A stretch of 64,000 nt of DNA, from NCBI GenBank assembly GCA_000827265.1, contig KN834779.1:250679-314678 (forward strand). The letters run 5' to 3'. The notes under the pieces are model-generated. The model saw only the letters and a list, made by a program, of their open reading frames with translations. It did not search any database and was not told the DNA's origin. Below are positions 44,703-55,636 of this stretch, piece after piece. The DNA is from Collybiopsis luxurians FD-317 M1. Taxonomy: Eukaryota; Basidiomycota; Agaricomycetes; Agaricales; Omphalotaceae. The first letter of the stretch is position 1; every line of letters starts with the position of its first letter. Both the position numbers and the translations under genes were made by a program.

Positions 44703-45751
44703 CTACTTTTGCAAGGCTTTAAGCAGCGCCTCTCCGAGGGGTTTAGCAGATGCAGGGTTTTGACCAGTGATGAGATGACCGTCGATGACGACTTTGGGCT
44801 ACGCCATACTCAGCTCAACGAAACTTCTACCAAATGACATCTTGACCACTCACCTTCCAAGAGTCAGCTTTCACATATTTTCCACCCAGTGATTTGATCC
44901 TGTCTTCAAGAAGGAATGGAATAGTCTAAAAACAAAGTTAAGGGATCGTCAGGTGAACAAGTGACATTATGCGCGTTGAAAGAAACTTACCTCAACAGCA
45001 TCCACTGTCTCTTCCTCGAGATTAGAAAATCCAGTAGCCTCTTTCCCCGCGAAGATCGATTTCCCATCGGCCGTGGTGGCACCAACCAACGCACTGTTTG
45101 GAAAGAAAATATGATACAATAAGTATGCAAAGCTATCACCTGCATATATCTGAAAGATGGAGTACTCACGCGGGACCATGACAAACAGCAGAAGTGATCT
45201 TGCCAGCGTTGTAGAACTAGACAATGTGGAACTCTGAGTCAAGTAAAACAAGGAAAAGCTTGAGGAAACATACATCCGAAACCAGCTTAATGTTCACTGG
45301 GTCAGTGGCGAGATCAAGAACAGGTCCGTGTCCGCCGACGTAAAAGACGGCGTCGTACGCCTTGTAATCGACCTCGGACAACTTCTTTGCCGAGGCGAAT
45401 TTGGTCTGAACGGTTTCGTCCTTAAGGAAATCGACAGATTCTTTATCCGTGAAATTCTTGATAACAGAGTGAAGAGTTAGAGCGCATAAAGGTTCCGAAA
45501 CTCGAAATGAGTACTTACCTTGACGGAACCTTCATCTACAGGGGGATTTGGGCCTTTGGGAGCAGCAAAGTCGATGTCGACATGCGGCGCGAGAGTGTAA
45601 TATGGATGAGCAGCCTCTGGCAGATACCAGCCCTATCCAAGAATGATTGCTTCAACTGACGTCGCTTAGCTGGGAGGGAATCATGACTTACGGTTTGCCC
45701 ACCTTTCAAATTCTTGTTGGCGGAAGTGAAAACAAAAAGTACAGAAGGCAT
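44703..45751 (-). CDS. Hsp31/DJ-1-PfpI family protein (array copy 3)
   Basis: Seven exons, 45751..45692, 45632..45519, 45456..45274, 45216..45170, 45093..44991, 44925..44854 and 44798..44703, give 224 residues with all-canonical GT-AG introns. Start MPSVLFVFTSANKNLKGGQT. Then GWYLPEAAHPYY, FYVGGHGPVLDLA, the nucleophile elbow AVCHGPA (cysteine about 131), ALVGATTADGKSIFAGKEAT, and the end GQNPASAKPLGEALLKALQK. The histidine-containing GGHGP and the elbow cysteine are the usual active-site features of glyoxalase III-type Hsp31 proteins. It acts in the cytosol and detoxifies methylglyoxal or protects proteins in related fungi; here that is inferred. It is the sister of copy 1 by exon lengths and 3' flank. 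Confidence 0.9.
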
Positions 45752-45842
45752 AGTGAGTTCACAATCGAATTCAAGGGTGAATGAGAATTGTAGGTGTACA
45801 AGAGCGAGGATGAGAGTTTTCGGGCGGGTAAGTTTCGGCTTT

Positions 45843-45906
45843 TATATATCCGGAAGGGAATGAGATCATCATGATCTGCAGCTGAGTAAAGTCTCGTCGA
45901 AGCTTC
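45843..45906 (-). promoter_or_regulatory. Promoter of Hsp31 copy 3
   Basis: A TATATA box sits about 93 bases upstream of the ATG. A perfect two-unit heat-shock core GAAGCTTC lies at 45899-45906, 50 bases beyond the TATA. Confidence 0.5.
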
Positions 45907-46410
45907 TTTCCTTACAAAGCTATCTGATGCTCTGTAAGCCTTACCACAACTGTACGGGGAGAATCAGGAAGGAGGATGCGAAATAGCGAAATTACCAGCG
46001 CATGGAATGAAATGAAATACCGAGTTTATGCCGCTGCGACGATTTTGTGCCTGATCCAAGACGGGCAATTTTTGAATTGATCTAAATTTTGCAATTTATA
46101 TTATTTTAGTTAGTATCCATTACATTCGAACATCCAGAAAAGCCGCTGGAAAGTGCACGAGTACCGCCACGCGTTAGCGTTGGCCGTCAAGTTCTCTGTA
46201 AGCTCTGTAAGCTCCGCCCAGCTGTACGGGCAGAATCGGGATGGGATTTCCATGACAAATGGAAAGTAGATGCGAAATCATTGACCCATGGCCCAGCTTT
46301 TTGAGCGTTTACTGTATATCAGGACCTTTAACAGTGTAATAATCTAGCCAGGGTGTACCTCTTCGTTAGAGTTAGAACGAGCAGGCGCGAGTCCGAGATT
46401 TACACTAAGG
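45907..46410. other. Spacer between Hsp31 copies 3 and 4, distal part
   Basis: Partly repeated upstream of copy 1 (the TGAGCG...CTGT block and the CTCTTCGTTAGAAGTTAGAACGAG-like block). No gene seen. Confidence 0.6.
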
Positions 46411-46415
46411 GGATA

Positions 46416-46680
46416 TGTAACGGAATCGTGACTTCGTCATGATTGTTACTCTTTTCTTTTAGGATTATCTCATCTAGCGTATCTTATCATTTGTGTTATC
46501 TCGTACTTACTACTTTTAGACACGGGGTAGCTAGTTTTTCGTATATAAGGAACTCGGCTGTCCTCGTAGAAGCAGGTTCTCTCGAATATCACCCCACTTA
46601 CAACAGTCATTCCTGGGCACCTACCTTGTCCCCCATCTCTCGTGTGGCGTTACTGTGACTCTTGTCGCTCTAACGTTACA
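46416..46680 (+). mobile_element. Solo LTR of a retrotransposon (265 bp)
   Basis: Begins TGTAACGGAATCGTGACTTC and ends GCTCTAACGTTACA, giving the TG...CA ends and a 7-base terminal inverted repeat TGTAACG/CGTTACA. It is flanked by the 5-base duplication GGATA (46411-46415 and 46681-46685). The corresponding place in the duplicated spacer (about 42270) has an uninterrupted GGGGATAACATCACC, which is the empty site. An internal TATATAAGG (about 46543) fits an LTR promoter and sets the orientation as plus. No internal retrotransposon genes are present, so the element was removed by LTR-LTR recombination. Confidence 0.92.
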
Positions 46681-46685
46681 GGATA

Positions 46686-47135
46686 ACACCACCCACGCAC
46701 TCGGGCGCTTAAAGGTTAAAATAGGAAGGCCACTATTCAACCCCTCAACGATGCTCAAAATCAATCTTTCTTTTTGTAATCGATATTGCTGATGAGTGGG
46801 CCACGGCGGAGCTCAGAGTGTATGGGAGAGGCTAATGGAAGATGGTGCGGCAGGAGGGGAGGGAATACAAAGTTATGAACGCAATCTTTTCAAATTTTTT
46901 TCTCTCAGGTTAATTTTGTATTCTTGCTTACTATACTGTTACTTTGATTTTTCGTTTGCGTATCTTTCTCCGGCCCTCACTTCGATATATCCATCTCTCC
47001 CGTACTCGACCTCTTGCGACAATTAACACACTCCGCTTATGTTGATTCGGATAAAACACCATAATAGATATTTATCGATTGAATTTACAAATTGTGTTCA
47101 TACAGCATTTTCCATCCCGAGAGCAATCCATCCAT
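46686..47135. other. 3' flank of Hsp31 copy 4, duplicated at 42280-42715
   Basis: Almost the same as the flank of broken copy 2 (GGGAATACAAAGTTATGAAC and following). No gene seen. Confidence 0.7.
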
Positions 47136-48207
47136 TTACTTTTGCAAGGCTTTGAGTAACGCCTCTCCGAGGGGCTTTGCGGATGCAGGGTTTTGACCCG
47201 TGATGAGAAGACCGTCGACGACAACTTTGGGCTACACCATATTCAATTCAGTCCCGACTCTGGCAAATTACCTTCGCATTACTCACCTGCCAAGGCTCCG
47301 AGGCTTTCACGTAGTTTGCACCCAGCGTTTTGATTCTGTCTTCGAGGAGGAATGGAATGGTCTATGACCCATGCACAGAGCAAAGGAAGTGTCAGCCAAA
47401 CAAACGACATTGTGAGAGGGCCAGAAAAAGCTTACATCAACAGCATCAATCAGCTCTTCTTCAGTATCAGAAAAACCTGTAGCCTCTTTCCCCGCGAAGA
47501 TCGATTTCCCATCGGCGGTTGTGACGCCGACCAAAGCACTATAAATACGATGCGATGAATTTGAGAACTCTCTCTCCGAGTAGCGCACCGTATAAGATGA
47601 ATGCACTCACGCAGGACCATGGCAAACAGCAGAAGTGATCTTACCAGCGTTGTAGAACTAGACAGTAAAAATCTGAGCCTCATCCAATGGTGAAAAACAC
47701 TCGAAGTGACATACATCGGAAGCCAGCTTGATGTTCACTGGGTCAGAGGCGAGATCGATAACAGGTCCGTGTCCGCCGACGTAAAAGATGGCGTCGTACG
47801 CCTTGTAGTCGACATCGGACAATTTCTTTGCCGATGCCAACTTGGCCTTTACGGTTTCGTCTTTTAAGAAATCGACAGACTCTTTGTCCGTGAAATTCTT
47901 GATAAGGGGACAGAGAGTAAGAGTAAGACATTTTACCCGTAGAAATGCCAATGGAACTGAAAAAAAAAATTATACCTTCACAGAATTTCCATCTACCGGA
48001 GGATTTGGACCTTTGGGAGCAGCAAAATCGATGTCGACATGAGGGGCGAGAGTGTAGTATGGATGGGCAGCCTCTGGGAGATACCAGCCCTGTCCTCAAC
48101 AATGGTTATTTTAGCCTGCTCTTCGCTCAGAGAGATACACGACTTACGATTGGCCCACCTTTCAGGTCCTTGTCTGCGGAAGTGAAAACAAAGAGAACTG
48201 AAGGCAT
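47136..48207 (-). CDS. Hsp31/DJ-1-PfpI family protein (array copy 4)
   Basis: Seven exons, 48207..48148, 48089..47976, 47897..47715, 47657..47611, 47538..47436, 47361..47287 and 47231..47136, give 225 residues; exon 6 is one codon longer than in copies 1 and 3. Start MPSVLFVFTSADKDLKGGPI. Motifs GWYLPEAAHPYY, FYVGGHGPVIDLA, AVCHGPA and GVTTADGKSIFAGKEAT. The sequence TEEELIDAVD and the end of exon 6 (KASEPWQ) set it apart from copies 1 and 3 and join it with broken copy 2. Same expected function: glutathione-independent glyoxalase or stress chaperone. A TATA-like TATAAAAACC lies about 70 bases upstream and a GAAGTTTC element about 140 upstream. Confidence 0.9.
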
Positions 48208-48346
48208 ATTGTTTGTAAAAGTCCAAGTTTCAGGGAAATGAGGATGAGACTCCTTCTCAGGCAGGTTCGGTTCGGTTTTTATACATCGGAAAGGAAATGA
48301 GACTTGAAGCGCCACAACCCCACCGCTGACCGAATAACGTCTCGTC

Positions 48347-48354
48347 GAAGTTTC
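48347..48354. promoter_or_regulatory. Heat-shock-like element upstream of Hsp31 copy 4
   Basis: GAAGTTTC fits the nGAAnnTTCn core. A 20-base tandem repeat (TTCTTCTGACAAAGCTATCC, twice) follows at about 48364-48403. Confidence 0.4.
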
Positions 48355-48566
48355 CTGGGGCTTCTCTTCTGACAAAGCTATCCTTCTTCTGACAAAGCTA
48401 TCCCTGGGGTGTACGGGCAGAAACGGGGGTGATCTTTCGAAAGCACACCGACGGGCAAACGAAAAAAGAGTGTGAAATCATGAGTCATTCCCGGGCTTTT
48501 TGAGCTCTTTCCACCCTTTTCCGTGCCTTCTCCCGAGCTCTAAGTCTTTATCGCTTTCGAATCTAC

Positions 48567-48842
48567 ATGGCTCCCATTTCTGGGCCCGCTAGACTGGTTC
48601 AGGCTTGCTTTCTTGATGACTACGGAGGGATGCAGCAGCCGTTATTCCAGCATTCGGTTGAGTCCGACGGCCAATCCGAGTTGTTTGCAGATATTATAGA
48701 ATGTGTACCTGGAAGCCTTACACTCTCGGAAGAATCAGACTCATTTTTCCAATCAGTGGCCAATAGTATGGGCGCATATGCGGAGCCCTCGATAGCTGGA
48801 GCGGCGAAACAACCTGGGTATGGGATGATCTTATGCACTTGA
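48567..48842 (+). CDS. Hypothetical open frame, 91 residues
   Basis: ATG-started frame MAPISGPARLVQACFLDDYG, acidic and serine-rich, with no recognised domain. The opposite strand is also open here (48620-48838), so coding is uncertain. It could be a small gene divergent from Hsp31 copy 4 or chance. Confidence 0.25.
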   Translation: MAPISGPARLVQACFLDDYGGMQQPLFQHSVESDGQSELFADIIECVPGSLTLSEESDSFFQSVANSMGAYAEPSIAGAAKQPGYGMILCT

Positions 48843-49288
48843 GAAGCAAACTGCTTATAGCAGTTGGTAGCCGCTAGAGCCTAGACATGTAAGTTGGATG
48901 TTGGATGAAGTATTACGAGATACCTTGATAGCCCAGTACCTGCCTACTTACCCGTTTCAAAATGCCGCGCTTTATTTTATTGAAAAAAGCAAGAGATTGC
49001 TGGGCGTCACAACCCCGTTAGGTTCCATTGCTCCGCTAAGAAGCGCAAATTCGAGACGTTGGCATCTTTGGGCGCTTAAAGGTCTAAACAGGAAATTCAA
49101 TCTTGCTCCGATTTTAATTGCTTCGCGAAACCGGAGATCTATCCATCTCTATAATCATTGATAGTACGCCGTAGACTTTGGCAATCACGGTGATAGAAGA
49201 TATATCGGTAAGTCTCGGTGTCATCAACCGAAGAGAAAGTTTAAATGAAGTATCCCTCCCGAGTCGTTCATTCTTCCGCGTACTCTAT
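48843..49288. other. Spacer
   Basis: No supported gene. It is the 3' side of the F-box gene that follows on the minus strand. Confidence 0.5.
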
Positions 49289-50533
49289 TTATCGTAGCTC
49301 TCCTAGCTGGCGCTTCAAAAGGATCTCCTTTAAATCATCAGGGACCATATCTCCCCCAATGAAATACTCCAGCGAGGTAAGCGAAGGTAACCATTTAACA
49401 GTGTCCCTCAGCTCCATCTCATGAACCAGCACTCCAACCAACGCCAGCCTTTCCAACGTACACCCAGAACGCTCAATGAGCGACACCAAATGCTGCTTCG
49501 GCCAAACGCTCTCTCCATGGAAAAATAACTGACCAGCCATACCAGCCGCTCTCATCGTAGCGCTGCGGAACTCCATCTCGGTCAAAGCGGGAAGAACGAC
49601 CCGTTGGAAAAGACCAAAACAGTCTTCGTTATTACCTATGACAAAAACGAGACTCTGCAGACGTGGCATGACTACCAAGTGGTGTGGATCTGGGTCGAAC
49701 GCGTGAGGGTTGTATCGCCCAACTCGTAGACGACACCGTTCGAGCAGACGGCATTGTGCAAATATTCGCAACACCCCCGAGCCAGACAGTTGGCTTTTCG
49801 AGTTGAGCTCTGTGAGCTGTGACCATGGCATCTGCCACAAAAGTGGTCTCAAATGTACCGTTGAGAAAGACAAAGTACGCAGAGTTGGTGCAAAACCGGG
49901 GCTGCCCAGATACGGTATGGGATCATCATTCTCACTACCCAGCGAAAGGTATTCTAGTGTAGGCAGAGGGTTGCCCAGAATGATCGACAAGGTGTGGTCT
50001 GGGACAAACAGCTGGAGCTTTTGCCAGCGCGACGACAGAGATGGCATCAGTTGATTCAGGATTGTGTAAACCATGTTAGTTTCATGATCCCCTCGCTTGG
50101 GATGCCAGATCAGCTCCAGACGCAGTGGACAGCTCCCGGATCGTTCCAAGAATGAATCAAACTGGTCCTTCCATCTTCGCCCAGGTAGAATATGTATGGA
50201 CACCGAAGACCAGACCAAAGGCGTCGACAGCGCTACGGCGCGGAACCAGGAGCAAACACGTCCAAAAACCAGTGGAGGGAACGACAGATTTCCCCATTCT
50301 GGAAATAGCATGTCTTCCATGCAAAGAAAGAGGATGTAGGAGAGTATTTCCACTGGTAGAAGCTGCGCCGGGGAAGGAAGCAATGTGGTATGCAAAGCAA
50401 TCGAGTCTTCGAGATTAACGGCTTGTTCTAAATGATCATCCAAGGTAGCCTTCAGTTGCTGAAACTCCGGCAGGGAAGAATGTGGAGGAGCACTTCGCTG
50501 AGAGGAACATGAGGGTAAAATGGCTGATTTCAT
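49289..50533 (-). CDS. F-box protein, single exon
   Basis: 414 residues without introns. An N-terminal helical segment (EFQQLKATLDDHLEQAVNLE) leads into the F-box: LPVEILSYILFLC, then VFGRVCSWFRAVALSTPLVW, the pattern of Agaricomycete F-box proteins. A leucine-rich solenoid follows (PTLEYLSLGS, LPALTEMEF, CTLERLALVGVLVHEMEL, LPSLTSLEYF). A likely SCF substrate adaptor; target unknown. It is not closely related to the cluster at 32-35 kb. Confidence 0.8.
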   Translation of the reverse strand: MKSAILPSCSSQRSAPPHSSLPEFQQLKATLDDHLEQAVNLEDSIALHTTLLPSPAQLLPVEILSYILFLCMEDMLFPEWGNLSFPPLVFGRVCSWFRAVALSTPLVWSSVSIHILPGRRWKDQFDSFLERSGSCPLRLELIWHPKRGDHETNMVYTILNQLMPSLSSRWQKLQLFVPDHTLSIILGNPLPTLEYLSLGSENDDPIPYLGSPGFAPTLRTLSFSTVHLRPLLWQMPWSQLTELNSKSQLSGSGVLRIFAQCRLLERCRLRVGRYNPHAFDPDPHHLVVMPRLQSLVFVIGNNEDCFGLFQRVVLPALTEMEFRSATMRAAGMAGQLFFHGESVWPKQHLVSLIERSGCTLERLALVGVLVHEMELRDTVKWLPSLTSLEYFIGGDMVPDDLKEILLKRQLGELR

Positions 50534-51839
50534 TCAATAGCGCTCACCTCGGTGAGGTCCTGATCCTGACGATCAAGAAGTGAAATCTTTTGACTGAGAT
50601 CCGAGATTCTGTCTTTCACTTTCTTCAGGTAGTTTCGTTTGAACACTATAACTTCGTTCAAAGCAGTTATATCTGGCTGCAAACGAAGTGCCATGTTGAA
50701 TGGTTAGTTTGTGGATCTTGGTACGAGTCTTTAAATAGCGCGGAGATGAGCGTTTCGACTGACGTGGCCGACGTGGCTACAGCTGCTATCCTATACACCT
50801 TGTTTGAATGCTATGAACGGGTGAGAATTGGAAAATTCTGAGTGACCTGAACGGATACGGCGTGATCAGTACTTGGTCAAAAGCTGTAAAATTCATGATA
50901 TTAAAAAAAATCTCCAAATTGGAATATCGAAAGGCGTTCAGAGAGAAGATAAAAGAACTGTTCTTCATTTGCGAACGCCAACTTGTAAAGGCTTCACATC
51001 GAGAAACGATAGTTGATACTTTATGTTTTCATTCATGTACGTAGAAAATAATAGGTACAGATTTTTTGACTCACCCGATACGTTTACGGTTTCCTTTGAC
51101 CTTTCCTCTTCAGCCCTCTTCAGTTATTTAGCAATGGCTTGACATAGCTATGGACAACTTGTGTGGGTTTCTATATTTGCATCTGGTCCAGGCTTGGAGA
51201 AAGAATGTCGCTCAAATAATAAGCCCAGAGCTCATTCCAGGTTGGGCTTCGCACTCGACCTTTCCGCGACTTGTTAGGATACTGAGCAGCGAGAATAAGT
51301 TGGATCTAGTCTGTGAGGTTCGCAGTTGTTAAAGGAGTGCAGAAGAGAGGAATGTTGCACGTTGGTAGAGGCCCGGGATATTGACGCTTTCCGGCCCCGG
51401 ACCTTCTCCGCGCGCGCCTCTTTTCCGTTCCCTTTCGACCTCAATATTATGCATTTGCCTATTTAGCCTTATACGTGCAGGAAGATTGTAGAAAGGCTTT
51501 CGTGATTCCCAGGTCTGGAAGTGAAAAAGTTGCCGATGGTGTAAGTCCTTGGTGCCCGCAACAGCCACTGTGGGTTTCCGAACTGAGCGCGCAGAATTCA
51601 ATTTGGAGTTTACCAGGTCTGATCTGGTTTTACATCTCCATTAGACAAGGATCTTCATTTCTTCAATGGTCATACCTGGCGAGAAGATCGTGCGTGAATG
51701 CCACAGCCCCTCGCAATGAATGAGACTTTTCAATTTACAACTTATGGAGATTGGCGTCGATAAATCGTTTCGAAGAAGATCAAGGTCCGCTGAAGGGCTA
51801 CATATATTTAAAGGAATGGGTTTTCTACTGCTCTGCTCA
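50534..51839. other. Spacer
   Basis: Several frames of 60-90 codons on both strands, none with family features. A TATATTTAAA string at about 51802-51811 is a likely promoter element for the following membrane-protein gene. Confidence 0.45.
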
Positions 51840-53858
51840 ATGGCAGGGAACACCAATCCTTCAGCTACTCAATCGTTGAGCGCGTACTTTTTCGGATTCG
51901 TGACCGGGACCGTGTAGGTTTTCGCGAGTTCCGTATTGTCTTGTGGACTGACAATATCGATGCGCCTATAGCTTGTTCGGGATTGTTTTAAGAGAAGGCT
52001 ATCGCTACTTCAAAACTTGTAATGAGGATTCTTTGAAACAAAGATTGCTTGTAAGGATTTCGTCTTATTTGATATTTGTTGTAGATGACTTGACAGAAAC
52101 GTTCGAAATATAGGTCGCGATACTTTGGTAACTTCTCTAGATTTCACGGTTATCTCAACGGCTTATACCCTTCTAGCATTTTGGACGTATTTCATTTCGC
52201 ATTATCAGTACACCTAGGCCACTTTTATCTGCTGGAAAACTTCGGGAACGCCAATGCGTCTGTGTGGTAAATATGGTAATACTGTTCGTACGTTTCAGAT
52301 CTCTTACTGTGTGCAGGAGTGTCAAGGTTCGACTGGCCATTTCCATGATAGCACTATTCCTCCGATGTTGAAAACGCGAAAGCAGGTCTTGTCCACCGTA
52401 CAAGTTGTGATAGTATGGCTCGTGCAATGGTATGCACCCTTGCCTGAGAACCCACGACCCACTAAGATATCTCTCTCTCGACAGTCTCTACCTGATTCGT
52501 ATCTGGAATTGTTAGTAAAAGTTTCACTATTCATGAGACATCACTTGAACTGCTACGACGATAGTATCGAAGAGAGTTCTTTCGAGTCGAAAACTTGTAC
52601 TCATTTTGCAGGTGAGTGAACTACATAGCTGCGGTCCTCAGGGAATAACGAGGCTTATATCCGGCTTATTTCTCTTTCAGAGTGCCATCGTCATCCTGCT
52701 AGCCATGGGTCTTGGTGTGTTTTGCCATGCATAAATTCTGTGCCAGCTGGTTAAATTTTCTTCCGTTTGCTTCGCTCAGGTGCCGGCTTGGGTACGTCAC
52801 AAAATTATGTGTAGCAAAAAAACTTGAACTCAGAAACACATCTGTTTAGTCGTCATCATAGGCGTGTGAGAATCTATTCCGTTGTATTTGCATGTTCCTT
52901 CTAACCTTCCGACCAGCGATAGCATCGAAGTCATGCAGGACTTGACGAAAGACAAGGTAACGTAACGAAAAATTTTGAGCTCCACTAGCTTCGTGACTGA
53001 ATGTCGAGCCTATCTAGTGGGCAATCTACTATCTAGGGTTCGGAGTCACAGCTGCGATAGACATGACCATCTCCATCATCATGGTTGCTCTTCTCCATAG
53101 GAGCATCACGGGGATAAAAAGGTTAAATTGGAGCCTTTTGCTTTCCGTCTTGCCGTCATTTACTCAACCGGACCATTTGTAGAACCGATGGTGTACTTTC
53201 CGCCTTGATACATTACTTCTTCAGTATGGGAATTTTGACAAGGTAAAGCGCCACTTTGACTCTCGAGGCCGCTCAGAGTTCATTTAATCCTATTTCACAG
53301 CCTTACCGCGTTGGCCTATATCGTATTGGTCGGTAATTTCTTGGCCTCGGTTGACTCGTGATCTCTAAAGAAGCATTTTACATAGTATTCCCTCATGCCA
53401 GAAGAAATGTCGTTCCTAGGACTGGCTTTTCCCAATTCAAGGTGTGAGTCCCGGGCCCGATTTCGGTTTCAAGAATAATTCCACTTTTTCTAACTTTCCC
53501 CAGTGTATACTCTCTCGTTCCTCGTATTGTGAGTCTATCTCAGCACCATCCCTGCCTCTTCATCTAATTTGCCAAGGCTCAATGCCCGGGATAAACTACG
53601 GGAAGACCTCGATAAGACTGTCACTTTCGAGCCTGATTTCGACTCCCTCAAGATACGATTCAAGGCAATGACAGAGAGCTCCAACAGTGATCCAAATAGC
53701 GAGTTTCTCACCTCAAGAAACTCACACATGTCACCTGAAATACGCAATGTAAATGTCAGTGTACGTTTTCTCCATCCGATGACCGATGCATCCACTGACT
53801 ATACACACTTGTGTAGAATGTAGGCTCTCATTCTTCACGAGTTGAAGATATTGTTTAA
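51840..53858 (+). CDS. DUF6534-like multi-spanning membrane protein, many small exons
   Basis: Exons 1-4 are 51840..51913, 51972..52050, 52114..52127 (14 bases) and 52177..52266. About ten more follow to the stop at 53858. The spliced protein shows the family order: N-terminal membrane segment (SLSAYFFGFVTGTVLFGIVL), YRYFKTCNEDSLKQRLLVA, CILDVFHFALSVHLGHFYLL, ENFGN, WSVKVRLAISM, VQCLYLIRIWNF, SRKLVLILQSAIVILLAMGL, KWAIYYLGFGVTAAIDMTIS, HRSITGIKRTDGVLSALIHY, LTALAYIVL, and the cytosolic end LNARDKLRED. This matches DUF6534-domain proteins of Agaricomycetes: seven membrane segments, receptor-like, function unknown. The joint before VYTLSFLVL (about 53435-53500) could not be resolved in phase. 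An in-frame ATG at 51816 is an alternative start. Confidence 0.7.
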
Positions 53859-55636
53859 GTTCAATGTGTAAAGTATAATAATCGACCTGTAAGTAAGTAA
53901 TCAGGATGAAGTTTTACTAGATTAGTTGCAAAATAATACCCAGTTGCCACTTTAGGCGATCAAAGCTGTAAATATTGATCTGATCTTCCGTGGCTATCAT
54001 TGATTCTGGTCATTGGTGAGAGTATAGTACACTGGGAAGAAGGATGACCGTGATGGGTTCTTTTTTTTGGTCTTCGATGCCGAGGTGCGGGCGCAAACAT
54101 GTCGTTCATTTTGGAGACCATTTGACGGGTGCATACGTACATTCATGATGTACTTATTATCTGCTGGAAGTTTTTCATACACCCAATCGAAACCATGGCG
54201 GTTCGTGCAGACCTTAACTACCCTCATTCCTTCGTCAATGACAACCTGAAGGTAGAGGTCATATGCTGGAGGAGAGGTTAACCGTTGTTTCTCGAAATCT
54301 AACTCTGATCTAATAATTTCGATAGCAAACAATGTATAAGACTATTCGACAATTACAATCTCTTGAATCAAATGCCTTTCACGATATCTCCCTCCCCTAC
54401 GTCGAGCCTTTGAGATGGCTTTCTGATAAACATTTGCCACCGGAGCTTCCTTCGGACGTTGAAATCGGGACAGTTTCTTTCTGCTCGGGGGATGCATTTT
54501 ACGTGTTGAGACTTGTGGAGGACTTGTATAGTAAGTAAGCAGGCTGCTGAAGTCTTTGAGAAACAGATTCGAGGTTGCAGTTCTACCAGTTCGAGCTAGG
54601 TCTTAGTAGATTACTCCGGGTAAGTTCGAATCTAATTAAATGATATCCCTGCGTTTTCCCAAGTCCTTGTCGTTGGCCGGTCTCAGAGCTTAGTAGTTAG
54701 CTGGTCATGCGCAGAATTGGGGAGGCTTGATTGAGTTAGCTTCGAACACAGGAACCGTCGAGAAGTAGCGGTGGAATACGGAGACAAAGTTAATTATAAC
54801 GCCTTTTTATACGGCGGGGATAGATTCTGCGCTGGTCATTCTATTTTGAGAGATCATCTCTTCAACGCCATCTAGCAAATGGCTGGAATTAAACGGTTTG
54901 AATCAGGTGGACGTAATAATGAAGAAATGGAGCCAGAATGGAGCTAGGCCAAGGAGAGAAGTCAGGAGAAAGCCTGATGCCGGATATATACGAGAAGTCT
55001 GGAATGCACTAGAAGTTTGAAGCATTTCAATTCCCACATTTTCTGGGGGAAATAGCACATGGTTTGCGTGTAGAACAGAAGTGTACGGGGATACCGTACG
55101 GTACGTGCTTGATTCAAAACGGTGGGTAGCGTAACGAGCGTTGATATGGGCGCCTAAAAAAGCGCCAGCTGTTGACTGTCTTCGAACGCGTCCAATGTAC
55201 AGTCCACCCATCGTTCTTCGTATTCTACCCTCAACGCGTACAGTCCACGAATTTTCTGACTTTTTTTTTTTTCGGATTCCGACTTTGCGCTGTGGCACCA
55301 ATGTTCAATCTCCGCCAGTATCAAATTTCGTTGGTCAATTAAAAACTCTCTCAAAAACTCATCACGCGCTGCAACCATCGTCCGAAAGCTTCAGTACAAG
55401 TTCTAAATGCAATATCATATGATGGCGGTGGCACCTCGATAAAGTCTTATCTACGGCTGTTCTTTCAGAGTCTTCTTTCGCATTCATTTCGGTTCAGCTG
55501 GTTCATCCGTGACTCCTGTTTTTCCAGCTCTATGCCGTTATGACTGTTTTGCGCTACGTATAAAACACTTTCGTTATCCTCTGGGACCCATCAAGACTCT
55601 TTGTTGATCAGACATCCACAATTTTCATCAAACAGA
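53859..55636. other. Spacer with weak open frames
   Basis: A plus-strand frame 54332-54538 (68 codons) and minus-strand frames 53997-54332, 54903-55301 and 55154-55378 lack recognised features. TATAAAA at 55559-55565, 72 bases before the next ATG, is the likely TATA box of the following transporter. Confidence 0.45.

Noticed and set aside
53997..54332. Minus-strand frame with DLYLQVVIDEGMRVVKVC
   Set aside because: No ATG at a suitable place, no upstream exon and no family; left as spacer.
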